From Saccharopolyspora hirsuta (GTDB lineage Bacteria > Actinomycetota > Actinomycetes > Mycobacteriales > Pseudonocardiaceae), in assembly GCF_008630535.1 (NCBI RefSeq), contig NZ_VWPH01000009.1, positions 1 to 64,000 of the forward strand: DNA of 64,000 nucleotides, read 5' to 3'. The notes under the pieces were generated by a model. That model searched no databases. It was not told the origin of the DNA and worked only from the letters and a program-made list of their open reading frames with translations. Below, in pieces: positions 57,222-64,000 of this stretch (position 1 is the first letter of the stretch; every line of letters starts with the position of its first letter). The translations under genes and the position numbers were made by a program.

Positions 57222-59723
57222 ATGGCGAGCCGGACATCGAACGGGGGGCGTGGCTCGGCGCGCAGCAAGAGCGCCACGAAGAGTAGCGGCTCCGCGTCCC
57301 GCAGTGGCGGATCGGCCCGGGGTTCGTCCCGGGCGAAGTCGGGCACCAGCCGGAAGAGCCCGGCCAAGCCGCGCGGCTCGACGCACGCACCGCGCAGGCA
57401 GCCGGCGAAGCGGTCCGCGAAGTCCCGCGGGGGCGGGGTCGCCCGCGGCGTCGGCAGCGTGGTGCGGGCGATGGGCAAGACCCGGGAGCTCGACCCGGCG
57501 CACCGGCGCGACGGGCTCGCGCTGGTCTTCCTGGCCACCGCCGTGATCGCGGCCGCCGGTGTCTGGTGGCAGGCCGGCGGGCCGGTCGGGCACGGGTTCG
57601 ACCTGGCGCTGCGCTCGGTCATCGGCTCGGCCGCGGTGGTGCTGCCGATCGTGCTGCTGGTCACCGCGGTCCTGCTGATGCGCACCGAGAGCACCGCCGA
57701 GGCCCGGCCGCGGGTGGTGATCGGGTCGATGCTGCTGATCCTCACCACGCTCGGTGTCATCCACATCGTCAAGGGTTCCCCGCTGGAGCCGGAGAAGTGG
57801 CCGGAGGCCGGTGGCGCGCTGGGATTCGTCTCGGGCGGGCCGCTGGAGTACGGTCTCACCGCCTGGGTCGCCGTTCCGGTGCTGGTGCTGGTCGGGCTGT
57901 TCGGGCTGCTGGTGCTCACCGGTACGTCGGTGCGCGACATCGGTGACTGGTTGCGCGGCGGCGACCACGAGGACGACGAGGAGACCGACGAACCGAAGAG
58001 GTCCAGGTCGAGGGCCAACCCGAAGGACGAGGACGCGGAGCCGACCGAGGTCAAGCTGCGCCGCCCGTCGCGGCGGCGCCAGGCGGCGATGGCCGACGAG
58101 GACGCGCAGCTGTCCCTCGACGACGTGCCCGAGGAGCCGAAGCCGGTCAAGCCGAAGGCCGCCGCGGTCCCGGCGAACCAGCCCGCGCCGGAGAAGCCGA
58201 AGAAGACCGAGAAGCCGCAGATCAGCCGCAGCGTCGAGGGCGACTACCAGCTGCCGCCGCTGGACGTGCTCACCGACGGCGAACCGCCGAAGAACCGCAG
58301 CCGGGCCAACGACGCGATGATCGAGGCGATCACCGCGGTGCTGGAGCAGTTCAACATCGACGCGCAGGTCACCGGCTTCACCCGCGGCCCGACCGTCACC
58401 CGCTACGAGGTCGAGCTCGGGCCGGGCGTGAAGGTCGAGAAGATCACCGCGCTGACCAAGAACATCGCCTACGCGGCGGCCACCGACAACGTGCGGCTGC
58501 TGGCGCCGATCCCCGGCAAGTCCGCGGTGGGCATCGAGGTGCCCAACAGCGACCGGGAGATGGTGCGCCTCGGCGACGTGCTGCGCTCCGCCGAGGCGGC
58601 CAAGGACAGCCACCCGCTGGTGATGGGCCTGGGCAAGGACATCGAGGGCCACATGGTCACCGCGAACCTGGCCAAGATGCCGCACCTGCTGGTGGCCGGT
58701 TCCACCGGCTCCGGCAAGTCCAGCTTCGTCAACTCCATGCTGGTGTCGCTGCTGGCGCGGGCGACGCCGCAGGAGGTCAGGATGATCCTGATCGACCCGA
58801 AGATGGTGGAGCTGACGCCGTACGAGGGCATCCCGCACCTGATCACGCCCATCATCACCCAGCCGAAGAAGGCCGCCGCCGCGCTGGCCTGGCTGGTGGA
58901 GGAGATGGAGCAGCGCTACCAGGACATGCAGGCCAACCGGGTCCGGCACATCGACGACTTCAACCGGAAGGTGAAGTCCGGCGAGATCACCGCCCCGCTG
59001 GGCAGCGAGCGGGAGTACCGGCCCTACCCGTACATCCTGGCCATCGTCGACGAGCTCGCCGACCTGATGATGACCGCGCCGCGCGACGTCGAGGACGCCA
59101 TCGTGCGCATCACGCAGAAGGCGCGGGCCGCGGGCATCCACCTGGTGCTGGCCACCCAGCGGCCGTCGGTGGACGTGGTGACCGGTCTGATCAAGACCAA
59201 CGTGCCGTCCCGGCTGGCCTTCGCCACCTCGTCGCTGACCGACTCGCGGGTCATCCTGGACCAGCCCGGCGCGGAGAAGCTGATCGGCATGGGCGACGCG
59301 CTGTACCTGCCGATGGGCGCGTCGCGCCCGGCGCGGGTGCAGGGCTCGTTCGTCGCCGACGACGAGATCCACCGCATCGTCTCGTTCACCAAGGACCAGG
59401 CCGAACCGGAGTACACCGACGGGGTCACCGCGGCGAAGGCGGGCGACAAGAAGGAGATCGACTCCGACATCGGCGACGACCTGGACGTGCTGCTGCAGGC
59501 CGCCGAGCTCGTGGTGACCAGCCAGTTCGGCTCCACCTCGATGCTGCAGCGCAAGCTGCGGGTCGGGTTCGCCAAGGCCGGTCGGTTGATGGACCTGCTG
59601 GAGTCGCGCGGCGTGGTCGGCCCGTCCGAGGGCTCGAAGGCGCGCGAGGTCCTGGTCAAGCCCGACGAGCTCGAGAACGCCCTGTACTCGATCCGCGGTG
59701 GGCCGTCCCCGGACGACGAGTGA
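57222..59723 (+). CDS. ftsK: DNA translocase FtsK
   Basis: An 833-residue septal DNA pump. A basic Ser/Lys/Arg-rich N-terminus of about 75 residues is followed by about four TM segments ([18 protein letters not shown] to [15 protein letters not shown]). A charged linker (about 245-360) leads to the ATPase motor with Walker [10 protein letters not shown] (493-501), Walker [14 protein letters not shown] (about 604-616) and [14 protein letters not shown]. The C-terminal gamma winged helix (about 770-833) recognises KOPS. ATG 57222 is the start; upstream frame is a shadow. Confidence 0.98.
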   Translation: MASRTSNGGRGSARSKSATKSSGSASRSGGSARGSSRAKSGTSRKSPAKPRGSTHAPRRQPAKRSAKSRGGGVARGVGSVVRAMGKTRELDPAHRRDGLALVFLATAVIAAAGVWWQAGGPVGHGFDLALRSVIGSAAVVLPIVLLVTAVLLMRTESTAEARPRVVIGSMLLILTTLGVIHIVKGSPLEPEKWPEAGGALGFVSGGPLEYGLTAWVAVPVLVLVGLFGLLVLTGTSVRDIGDWLRGGDHEDDEETDEPKRSRSRANPKDEDAEPTEVKLRRPSRRRQAAMADEDAQLSLDDVPEEPKPVKPKAAAVPANQPAPEKPKKTEKPQISRSVEGDYQLPPLDVLTDGEPPKNRSRANDAMIEAITAVLEQFNIDAQVTGFTRGPTVTRYEVELGPGVKVEKITALTKNIAYAAATDNVRLLAPIPGKSAVGIEVPNSDREMVRLGDVLRSAEAAKDSHPLVMGLGKDIEGHMVTANLAKMPHLLVAGSTGSGKSSFVNSMLVSLLARATPQEVRMILIDPKMVELTPYEGIPHLITPIITQPKKAAAALAWLVEEMEQRYQDMQANRVRHIDDFNRKVKSGEITAPLGSEREYRPYPYILAIVDELADLMMTAPRDVEDAIVRITQKARAAGIHLVLATQRPSVDVVTGLIKTNVPSRLAFATSSLTDSRVILDQPGAEKLIGMGDALYLPMGASRPARVQGSFVADDEIHRIVSFTKDQAEPEYTDGVTAAKAGDKKEIDSDIGDDLDVLLQAAELVVTSQFGSTSMLQRKLRVGFAKAGRLMDLLESRGVVGPSEGSKAREVLVKPDELENALYSIRGGPSPDDE

Positions 59724-59729
59724 TCCGCG

Positions 59730-59775
59730 CCCGTGCGCACTTTCTGGTGCCATAGCCCCGGAAAGTGCTCACGGG
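59730..59775 (+). terminator. stem-loop after ftsK
   Basis: Arms 59730-59747 and 59758-59775 (CCCGTGCGCACTTTCTGG and near-complement) pair over 18 positions with two mismatches and a 10-nt loop, just after the ftsK stop. The shape differs from the AAGAA-loop family. Confidence 0.75.
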
Positions 59776-59954
59776 CGTTCTTCGCGTTTTCACCAGCATT
59801 TCTCACTCGCGTTCCCGGTCGGTTCGCACTGCTCCGAATGCACCTGCGAATTGCGCTGAATGGAATTCCCGACCGGGTCGAATTTCAGGATCTTTGAGAT
59901 ATTCTCCGGCGCGCTGACGGTATTTGTCCGCCCGCGATGTCGTGAGGTTCCCGC

Positions 59955-61211
59955 ATGCTCGTCCGGAAATTACGCGCTGTCCTGTCGGTTTCGTTGTCCG
60001 TGCTGCTGCTGGTCGGGTTCCAGGCGGTGGCCGCCGGGGACGCCGGGCCGTCCGATGTGGACCGCGGGGAGCTGTTGCGCACCGGCGGCAGCAGCTACCC
60101 CCGGCTGGTGCGGTTGCAGAACTCCGGCGAGGCCAACGGCCGGGTGCTGGTCAGCATGACCACCTACGCGGACCGGACCGGTTTCGCGGTCGTCTACGAG
60201 AGCCGGGACGACGGCGCCACGTTCCAGCCGGTCGGCGAGATCCGCGACCCGGAGGGCGCGGACGAGAAGGGGATGTGCTGCTCGACGCTGTACGAGCTGC
60301 CGGAGCAGGTCGGGGACATGCCCGCCGGGACGCTGCTGTGGGCGGGCACCGCGGGCGTCGGCGCCGACCCCGAGGAGCGGCGCAGCAGCATCCGCCTGTG
60401 GCGCAGCGACGACCACGGCCGCACCTGGAGCTTCCTGTCCACCATCGTGCAAGCGCCGCAGGGGCCGGGGGTCTGGGAGCCGGAGTTCACCGTTTCCGAG
60501 CAGGGCGACCTGGTGGTGTTCTACTCCGACGACGGCGACCCGAAGCACGACCAGAAGATGGTCCAGATGCGCTCCGCCGACGGCCGGAACTGGACGGACC
60601 TGCGGGAGACCATCAAGAACGACAAGTTCACCGTGCGGCCCGGGATGGCGGGCGTGCGGCAGCTGCCGGACGGCACCTACGTGATGGTCTACGAGGTCTG
60701 CAACTACGACCCGGTGCACATCTGCACGGTCTGGATGCGCACCTCCCAGGACGGCTGGGACTTCGGCGACCCGTACGACCTGGGCACCGAGATCGTGTCG
60801 GAGACCGGTGGCCAGCCGCTGGGCACGCCGACCATCGCCTGGGCGCCGGGGCCGAACCCGAACGGCCGGTTGCTGCTGGCCTACCAGATGCTGGCCAACG
60901 ACAACGGCGGCTGGGCGCCGGGCAACGGGCGCACGCTGATGGTCAACGACAACCCCTCCGACCTGGCGCGCGGCTGGCGGGAGATCCCGTCGCCGGTGCA
61001 GATCAGCTACAACAAGGGCAGCGTGTGCCGGAACTTCAGCCCGACGCTGCTGCCGACCCGCGACGGCAGGTCGGTCATCCACGTCACCACGGACTTCGAG
61101 AAGTACATCGGCGGTCCCTGCGAGGCCTTCCACGCCACGGGCCCGATCGACGGCGCGACGACGGCCGCGCCGCCGGAGGTCCACCCGGTGGACCCGCGCC
61201 CCGGCCGCTGA
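59955..61211 (+). CDS. secreted sialidase/BNR-repeat-like protein
   Basis: A 418-residue exported protein. The signal peptide (RKLRAVLSVSLSVLLLVGFQAVA, cleavage near AAGDAG) leads to a six-bladed beta-propeller-like domain with Asp boxes S-x-D-x-G-x-T-W: SRDDGATF (83-90), SDDHGRTW (151-158), SADGRNW. It is annotated in relatives as exo-alpha-sialidase. I do not see a complete set of catalytic Arg triad and Tyr, so it may bind or cleave a glycan other than sialic acid. ATG 59955. Confidence 0.8.
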   Translation: MLVRKLRAVLSVSLSVLLLVGFQAVAAGDAGPSDVDRGELLRTGGSSYPRLVRLQNSGEANGRVLVSMTTYADRTGFAVVYESRDDGATFQPVGEIRDPEGADEKGMCCSTLYELPEQVGDMPAGTLLWAGTAGVGADPEERRSSIRLWRSDDHGRTWSFLSTIVQAPQGPGVWEPEFTVSEQGDLVVFYSDDGDPKHDQKMVQMRSADGRNWTDLRETIKNDKFTVRPGMAGVRQLPDGTYVMVYEVCNYDPVHICTVWMRTSQDGWDFGDPYDLGTEIVSETGGQPLGTPTIAWAPGPNPNGRLLLAYQMLANDNGGWAPGNGRTLMVNDNPSDLARGWREIPSPVQISYNKGSVCRNFSPTLLPTRDGRSVIHVTTDFEKYIGGPCEAFHATGPIDGATTAAPPEVHPVDPRPGR

Positions 61212-61218
61212 CCCGGGT

Positions 61219-61260
61219 CGTGAGCGGCGACGGCGGTAAGAACGACCACCGCCGCTCACG
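61219..61260. terminator. dispersed stem-loop, copy 3 (bidirectional terminator)
   Basis: Stem arms 61219-61236 and 61243-61260 around the loop TAAGAA, between the convergent sialidase-like (stop 61211) and hydroxyacid dehydrogenase (stop 61264) genes. Same family as 8698 and 23137, with paired changes in the arms (GTGA/TCAC here, GTGC/GCAC there). Confidence 0.8.
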
Positions 61261-61263
61261 ACT

Positions 61264-62478
61264 TCAGCGGCGCAGCGTCGCGTGGGTGCTGTTCAGGTCG
61301 GAGATCGCGTGGACGCCGAGCAGCTGGAGGGTGCGGACGATCTCGGAGCGCAGGATGTCCACCGCCTTCTGGACACCGCGCTGCCCACCGGCCATCAGGC
61401 CGTACAGGTAGGCGCGGCCGATCAGGCACGAGTCGGCGCCCAGGGCGATCGCCGCGACGATGTCCGCGCCGCTGGTGATGCCGGTGTCCAGCAGGATCTC
61501 CGCCCGGTCGCCGACCGCTTCGCGCACCGGCGGCAGCAGCTCCAGCATGGTCGGGGCCCGGTCCAGCTGGCGCCCGCCGTGGTTGGACAGGATCACGCCG
61601 TCCGCGCCCAGCTCCACCACGCGGCGGGCGTCGTCGGGGTTCTGGATGCCCTTGACCAGCAGCGGGCCCTGCCAGAGCTCCCGCAGCCACTCCAGGTCCG
61701 CGTAGTTCAGCGACGGGTCGAACATCGCGTTGATCAGGTCGTGCGCGGTGCCCGACCAGTGGTGGAACGAGGCGAAGGTCAGCGGCTCGGTGGTGAGCAG
61801 GTTGAACCACCACGCCGGGTGCATCGCACCGTCCACGATGGTCTTGAGCGTCAGCTCCGGCGGGATGGTCAGGCCGTTGCGGGCGTCGCGCAGCCGAGCA
61901 CCGCCGACGGGCGTGTCCACCGTGAGGATCAGCGCCTCGTAGCCCGCTTCCTGCGCGCGCTGGACCAGCGAGCGGCTGGCCTCGCGGTCCTTCCACAGGT
62001 ACAGCTGGAACCACTTGCGGGCGTCCGGGGCCGCGGCGGCCAGGTCCTCGACCGAGGTGGTGCCCATCGTGGACAGCGCGTAGGGGATGCCCGCGCGCTC
62101 GGCGACGCGGGCCACCGCCGGTTCGCCCTCGTGGTTCATCATCCGCGTGAAACCGGTGGGGGCGAAGGAGAACGGCAGCTCCGAGCGCTTGCCGAGGATC
62201 GAGGCCGAGGTGTCCACAGCGGACACGTCGCGCAGCACCGAGGGGCGGAACTCGACGTCGCGGAACGCCCGGCGGGCGCGGCGCAGGCTGATCTCCGCCT
62301 CGGCGGCGCCGTCGGTGTAGTCGAACACGGCGCGCGGCGTGCGCAGGCGGGCGATGGTTCGCAGGTCGGCGATGGAGTGCGCGGCGGACAGCCGGCGCTC
62401 GGTGGGGTTGAACTGCGGCGGCTTGAGCCGCAGGAGGGGACGCAGTTCGGACCAGCGCGGAAGTTGCCGCTTGACCAT
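61264..62478 (-). CDS. FMN-dependent alpha-hydroxyacid dehydrogenase/oxidase
   Basis: A 404-residue TIM-barrel flavoenzyme of the L-lactate dehydrogenase (LldD)/glycolate oxidase family. PFSFAPTGFTRMMNHEGE binds FMN. VILSNHGGRQLDRAPT contains the catalytic His and substrate Arg, and LLDTGITSGADIVAAIALG with SCLIGRAYLYG holds the FMN phosphate. It oxidises L-lactate or a related 2-hydroxyacid. ATG 62478 has GGGAG upstream; the shared family start is here, not at the earlier ATG 62505. Confidence 0.93.
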   Translation of the reverse strand: MVKRQLPRWSELRPLLRLKPPQFNPTERRLSAAHSIADLRTIARLRTPRAVFDYTDGAAEAEISLRRARRAFRDVEFRPSVLRDVSAVDTSASILGKRSELPFSFAPTGFTRMMNHEGEPAVARVAERAGIPYALSTMGTTSVEDLAAAAPDARKWFQLYLWKDREASRSLVQRAQEAGYEALILTVDTPVGGARLRDARNGLTIPPELTLKTIVDGAMHPAWWFNLLTTEPLTFASFHHWSGTAHDLINAMFDPSLNYADLEWLRELWQGPLLVKGIQNPDDARRVVELGADGVILSNHGGRQLDRAPTMLELLPPVREAVGDRAEILLDTGITSGADIVAAIALGADSCLIGRAYLYGLMAGGQRGVQKAVDILRSEIVRTLQLLGVHAISDLNSTHATLRR

Positions 62479-62544
62479 TCGAGCTCCCTTCGTCGGAAGG
62501 GACATTACCTCTGCGAACGAGCCCGCAGATCGGGAGCGCGAACG

Positions 62545-62576
62545 GGGGGGCGTGCCCGGGGCCGGGCACGCCCCCC
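62545..62576 (-). terminator. 15-bp stem-loop after the phospholipase gene
   Basis: Arms 62545-62559 and 62562-62576 are exactly complementary over 15 bp (GGGGGGCGTGCCCGG) with a 2-nt centre, immediately after the phospholipase stop. Confidence 0.85.
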
Positions 62577-62580
62577 GGCG

Positions 62581-63150
62581 TCAGCTGGTCGCGGACAGCT
62601 GCACGAGCTGACCGGCGGCGTTGACCGCCTGGAACCGCAGCGGCTCGCCGCTGGTGGACGGCAGCAGCTGGATCTGGGCGTGCTCGACGGCTTCGGCGGT
62701 GGAACCGCTCACGCCGCCGAACTCGCGCACCGCGAAGTAGTAGATGTTCGCGGTGCCCCGGCACGCCAGGTTGTCGCCGCAGGCGGTGTACATGTCGTCG
62801 CGGAAGTTGTCGTCGATCGCCCTGCGGTTCGGCTCGGTGAACCGCTCCTGCTTCTTGTAGTTGCGGTAGCCGAAGTCGTGCCGCTCGCAGCTGGTGCGGA
62901 ACTTGAAGCCCAGCGGCTCGTCGGGGGACATGGAGCAGCCGTCGGAGGACCAGTCGAGCTGGTCGGCGTGCGGCTGCTCGGCCTTGGTCCGGGTGAAGTC
63001 GTCGAGGGAGAGCTCGAACAGGTACTCGTCGGTGGTGGCCCGCAGTTCGCCCGGGCTGAGGTCGGCGTGCGCGGTGCCGGTGGTGAGCAGCAGCGCGCCG
63101 GCGGCGACGGCGGTGGTGAACGCGCCGCGGCGAGCGGGGGATCGGTGCAC
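62581..63150 (-). CDS. secreted prokaryotic phospholipase A2
   Basis: A 189-residue exported enzyme. The signal peptide (HRSPARRGAFTTAVAAGALL, cleavage near AHADLS) precedes the PLA2 core. The catalytic dyad His91/Asp92 is in SCERHDFGYRNY, and the Ca-binding and Cys region is DGCSMSPDEP. A second Cys pair is ACGDNLACRG. It resembles Streptomyces violaceoruber PLA2, which hydrolyses the sn-2 acyl bond. GTG 63150 has AGGAG 8 nt upstream. Confidence 0.92.
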   Translation of the reverse strand: MHRSPARRGAFTTAVAAGALLLTTGTAHADLSPGELRATTDEYLFELSLDDFTRTKAEQPHADQLDWSSDGCSMSPDEPLGFKFRTSCERHDFGYRNYKKQERFTEPNRRAIDDNFRDDMYTACGDNLACRGTANIYYFAVREFGGVSGSTAEAVEHAQIQLLPSTSGEPLRFQAVNAAGQLVQLSATS

Positions 63151-63262
63151 GGCAGGTCTCCTCGGATCCGGTGTGATCACTCCTCGTGTTATAGCGGTTG
63201 CGAGTGGTGTTCGCGGGAAACATGAGCAACCTGCACGAGAAAGGTGGAACCGGAGCCGGTGC

Positions 63263-63793
63263 TCACGTCAGGTCGAGGAGCATCCGGGTGTTGCCGAGGG
63301 TGTTGGGCTTGATGTTGGCCAGGTCGAGGAACTCGGCCACGCCCGCGTCGACCGAGCGGCGCATCTCCTCGTAGACCTCGGGGCTGACCGGGGCGCCGTC
63401 CACGGTGCGGAAGCCGTGCTTGCCGAAGAACTCCGTCTCGAAGGTCAGCACGAACAGCCGGGCCAGCCCCAGCTCGCGGGCCAGCGCCACCAGCTGCTGC
63501 ACCAGGCGGTGGCCGATGCCGCCGCCCTTGACCGAGGGGTCGACCGCGACGGTGCGGATCTCGGCGAGGTCCTCCCAGAGCACGTGCAGCGCGCCGCAGC
63601 CCACCACGCGGGCCGCCCGGTCGGGTTCGGTCAGCTCGGCGACCCAGAACTCCTGGACGTCCTCGTAGAGGGTGACCAGGTTCTTGGCCAGCAGCACCTC
63701 GCCTGCGTAGGTGTCGACCAGCGCTTTGATCGCCGGGACGTCGGCGATCCGCGCCCTCCGAATCGCTATCGCCGATGATGCATAGTCATTCAT
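63263..63793 (-). CDS. argA: N-acetylglutamate synthase (short GNAT type)
   Basis: A 176-residue acetyltransferase of the actinobacterial ArgA type, which makes N-acetylglutamate in arginine synthesis without an amino-acid-kinase domain. DLAEIRTVAVDPSVKGGGIG (acetyl-CoA loop), ETEFFGKHGF and LDLANIKPNTLGNTRMLL are family features. ATG 63793. A close paralogue starts to the right and is cut by the window end. Confidence 0.85.
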   Translation of the reverse strand: MNDYASSAIAIRRARIADVPAIKALVDTYAGEVLLAKNLVTLYEDVQEFWVAELTEPDRAARVVGCGALHVLWEDLAEIRTVAVDPSVKGGGIGHRLVQQLVALARELGLARLFVLTFETEFFGKHGFRTVDGAPVSPEVYEEMRRSVDAGVAEFLDLANIKPNTLGNTRMLLDLT

Positions 63794-63830
63794 GCAGGTA
63801 TCGTAGCGCCGCGGGCCGGGGGAGTGCGCA

Positions 63831-64000
63831 TCACGCGCCGAGGTGCAGCAGCATCCGGGTGTTGCCGAGGGTGTTCGGCTTGACGTGGGCCAGGTCGAGG
63901 AACTGGGCCACGCCCTCGTCCGGCGAGCGCCGGATCTCCTCGTAGACCTCCGGCGGGACCGGGGTGTCGGCGATCGGCAGGAAGCCGTGCCTGCCGAAGA
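63831..64000 (-). CDS. second N-acetylglutamate synthase-like gene, 3' part only
   Basis: The minus strand from the window end to the TGA at 63831 reads FGRHGFLPIADTPVPPEVYE, then LDLAHVKPNTLGNTRMLL. This is nearly the same C-terminus as the gene at 63263. The N-terminal two thirds lie outside the window. Tandem arrangement, same strand. Confidence 0.85.
   Translation of the reverse strand, partial: FGRHGFLPIADTPVPPEVYEEIRRSPDEGVAQFLDLAHVKPNTLGNTRMLLHLGA

Noticed and set aside
56256-59753. Long minus-strand open frame running through ftsK into the acyltransferase
   Set aside because: Only its last 281 codons are a real protein; the rest is the ftsK antisense frame.

Overview
The window is GC-rich with many GTG and TTG starts. 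It carries a translation and RNA-metabolism gene order typical of Actinomycetota. ESX (type VII) accessory proteins, a TIGR03085-type DinB-like protein, a chaplin-like peptide and secreted enzymes point to a filamentous actinomycete. A Pseudonocardiales member near Saccharopolyspora is my best guess, but this is inference from gene content. I saw no rRNA, tRNA, CRISPR array or prophage.

Layout. 1-9.7 kb holds a P450, a VOC protein, proS and flanking metabolic genes (HAD, MFS, YjbQ, class V aminotransferase, ferritin-like pair). 9.9-17.0 kb is a translation operon: rimP-nusA-ylxR-infB-DUF503-rbfA-DHH phosphoesterase. 17.1-23.8 kb holds a CGNR zinc-finger regulator, a MATE exporter, def, truB, a DUF4232 lipoprotein, ribF, an HTH protein and thpR. 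23.9-29.5 kb is rpsO-pnp-M16 peptidase-dapB. In many actinobacteria dapB, thyX, dapA, RNase J and ftsK lie close together. Here they are separated by two accessory blocks: 29.5-41.2 kb (between dapB and thyX) and 47.2-57.2 kb (between RNase J and ftsK).

The first block starts with about 1.7 kb of non-coding DNA built from degenerate copies of a two-hairpin repeat. It continues with a four-gene export cassette: a secreted selenium-binding-protein-like protein, a multi-pass membrane protein and two very small secreted proteins. A second set of the same repeats follows, one copy split by a 251-bp MITE-like insertion. Then come a VTT-type membrane protein, a GNAT, a YcaQ-like glycosylase, a pair of decayed genes (an HxlR regulator and an F420-reductase-like gene that lost their facing 5' ends), and a ribbon-helix-helix/DUF4097 pair behind a phased operator array. 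The second block holds the chaplin-like peptide, a WXG100-like/DUF3558/PPE-like/EspG operon without a secretion machine, a divergent membrane protein with two DUF3558-like segments, an HTH/SDR/tautomerase cassette, a tripeptidyl aminopeptidase and an acyltransferase. After ftsK come a sialidase-like protein, an FMN-dependent alpha-hydroxyacid dehydrogenase, a secreted phospholipase A2 and two tandem N-acetylglutamate-synthase-like genes, the last cut by the window edge.

The most unusual signals are non-coding. One is a family of small palindromes with core TTTC-N4-GAAA whose outer stem bases change in compensating pairs. Another is a dispersed terminator-like stem-loop with a conserved AAGAA-type loop. 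The third is the helically phased TGACGCC half-sites in front of the RHH gene.
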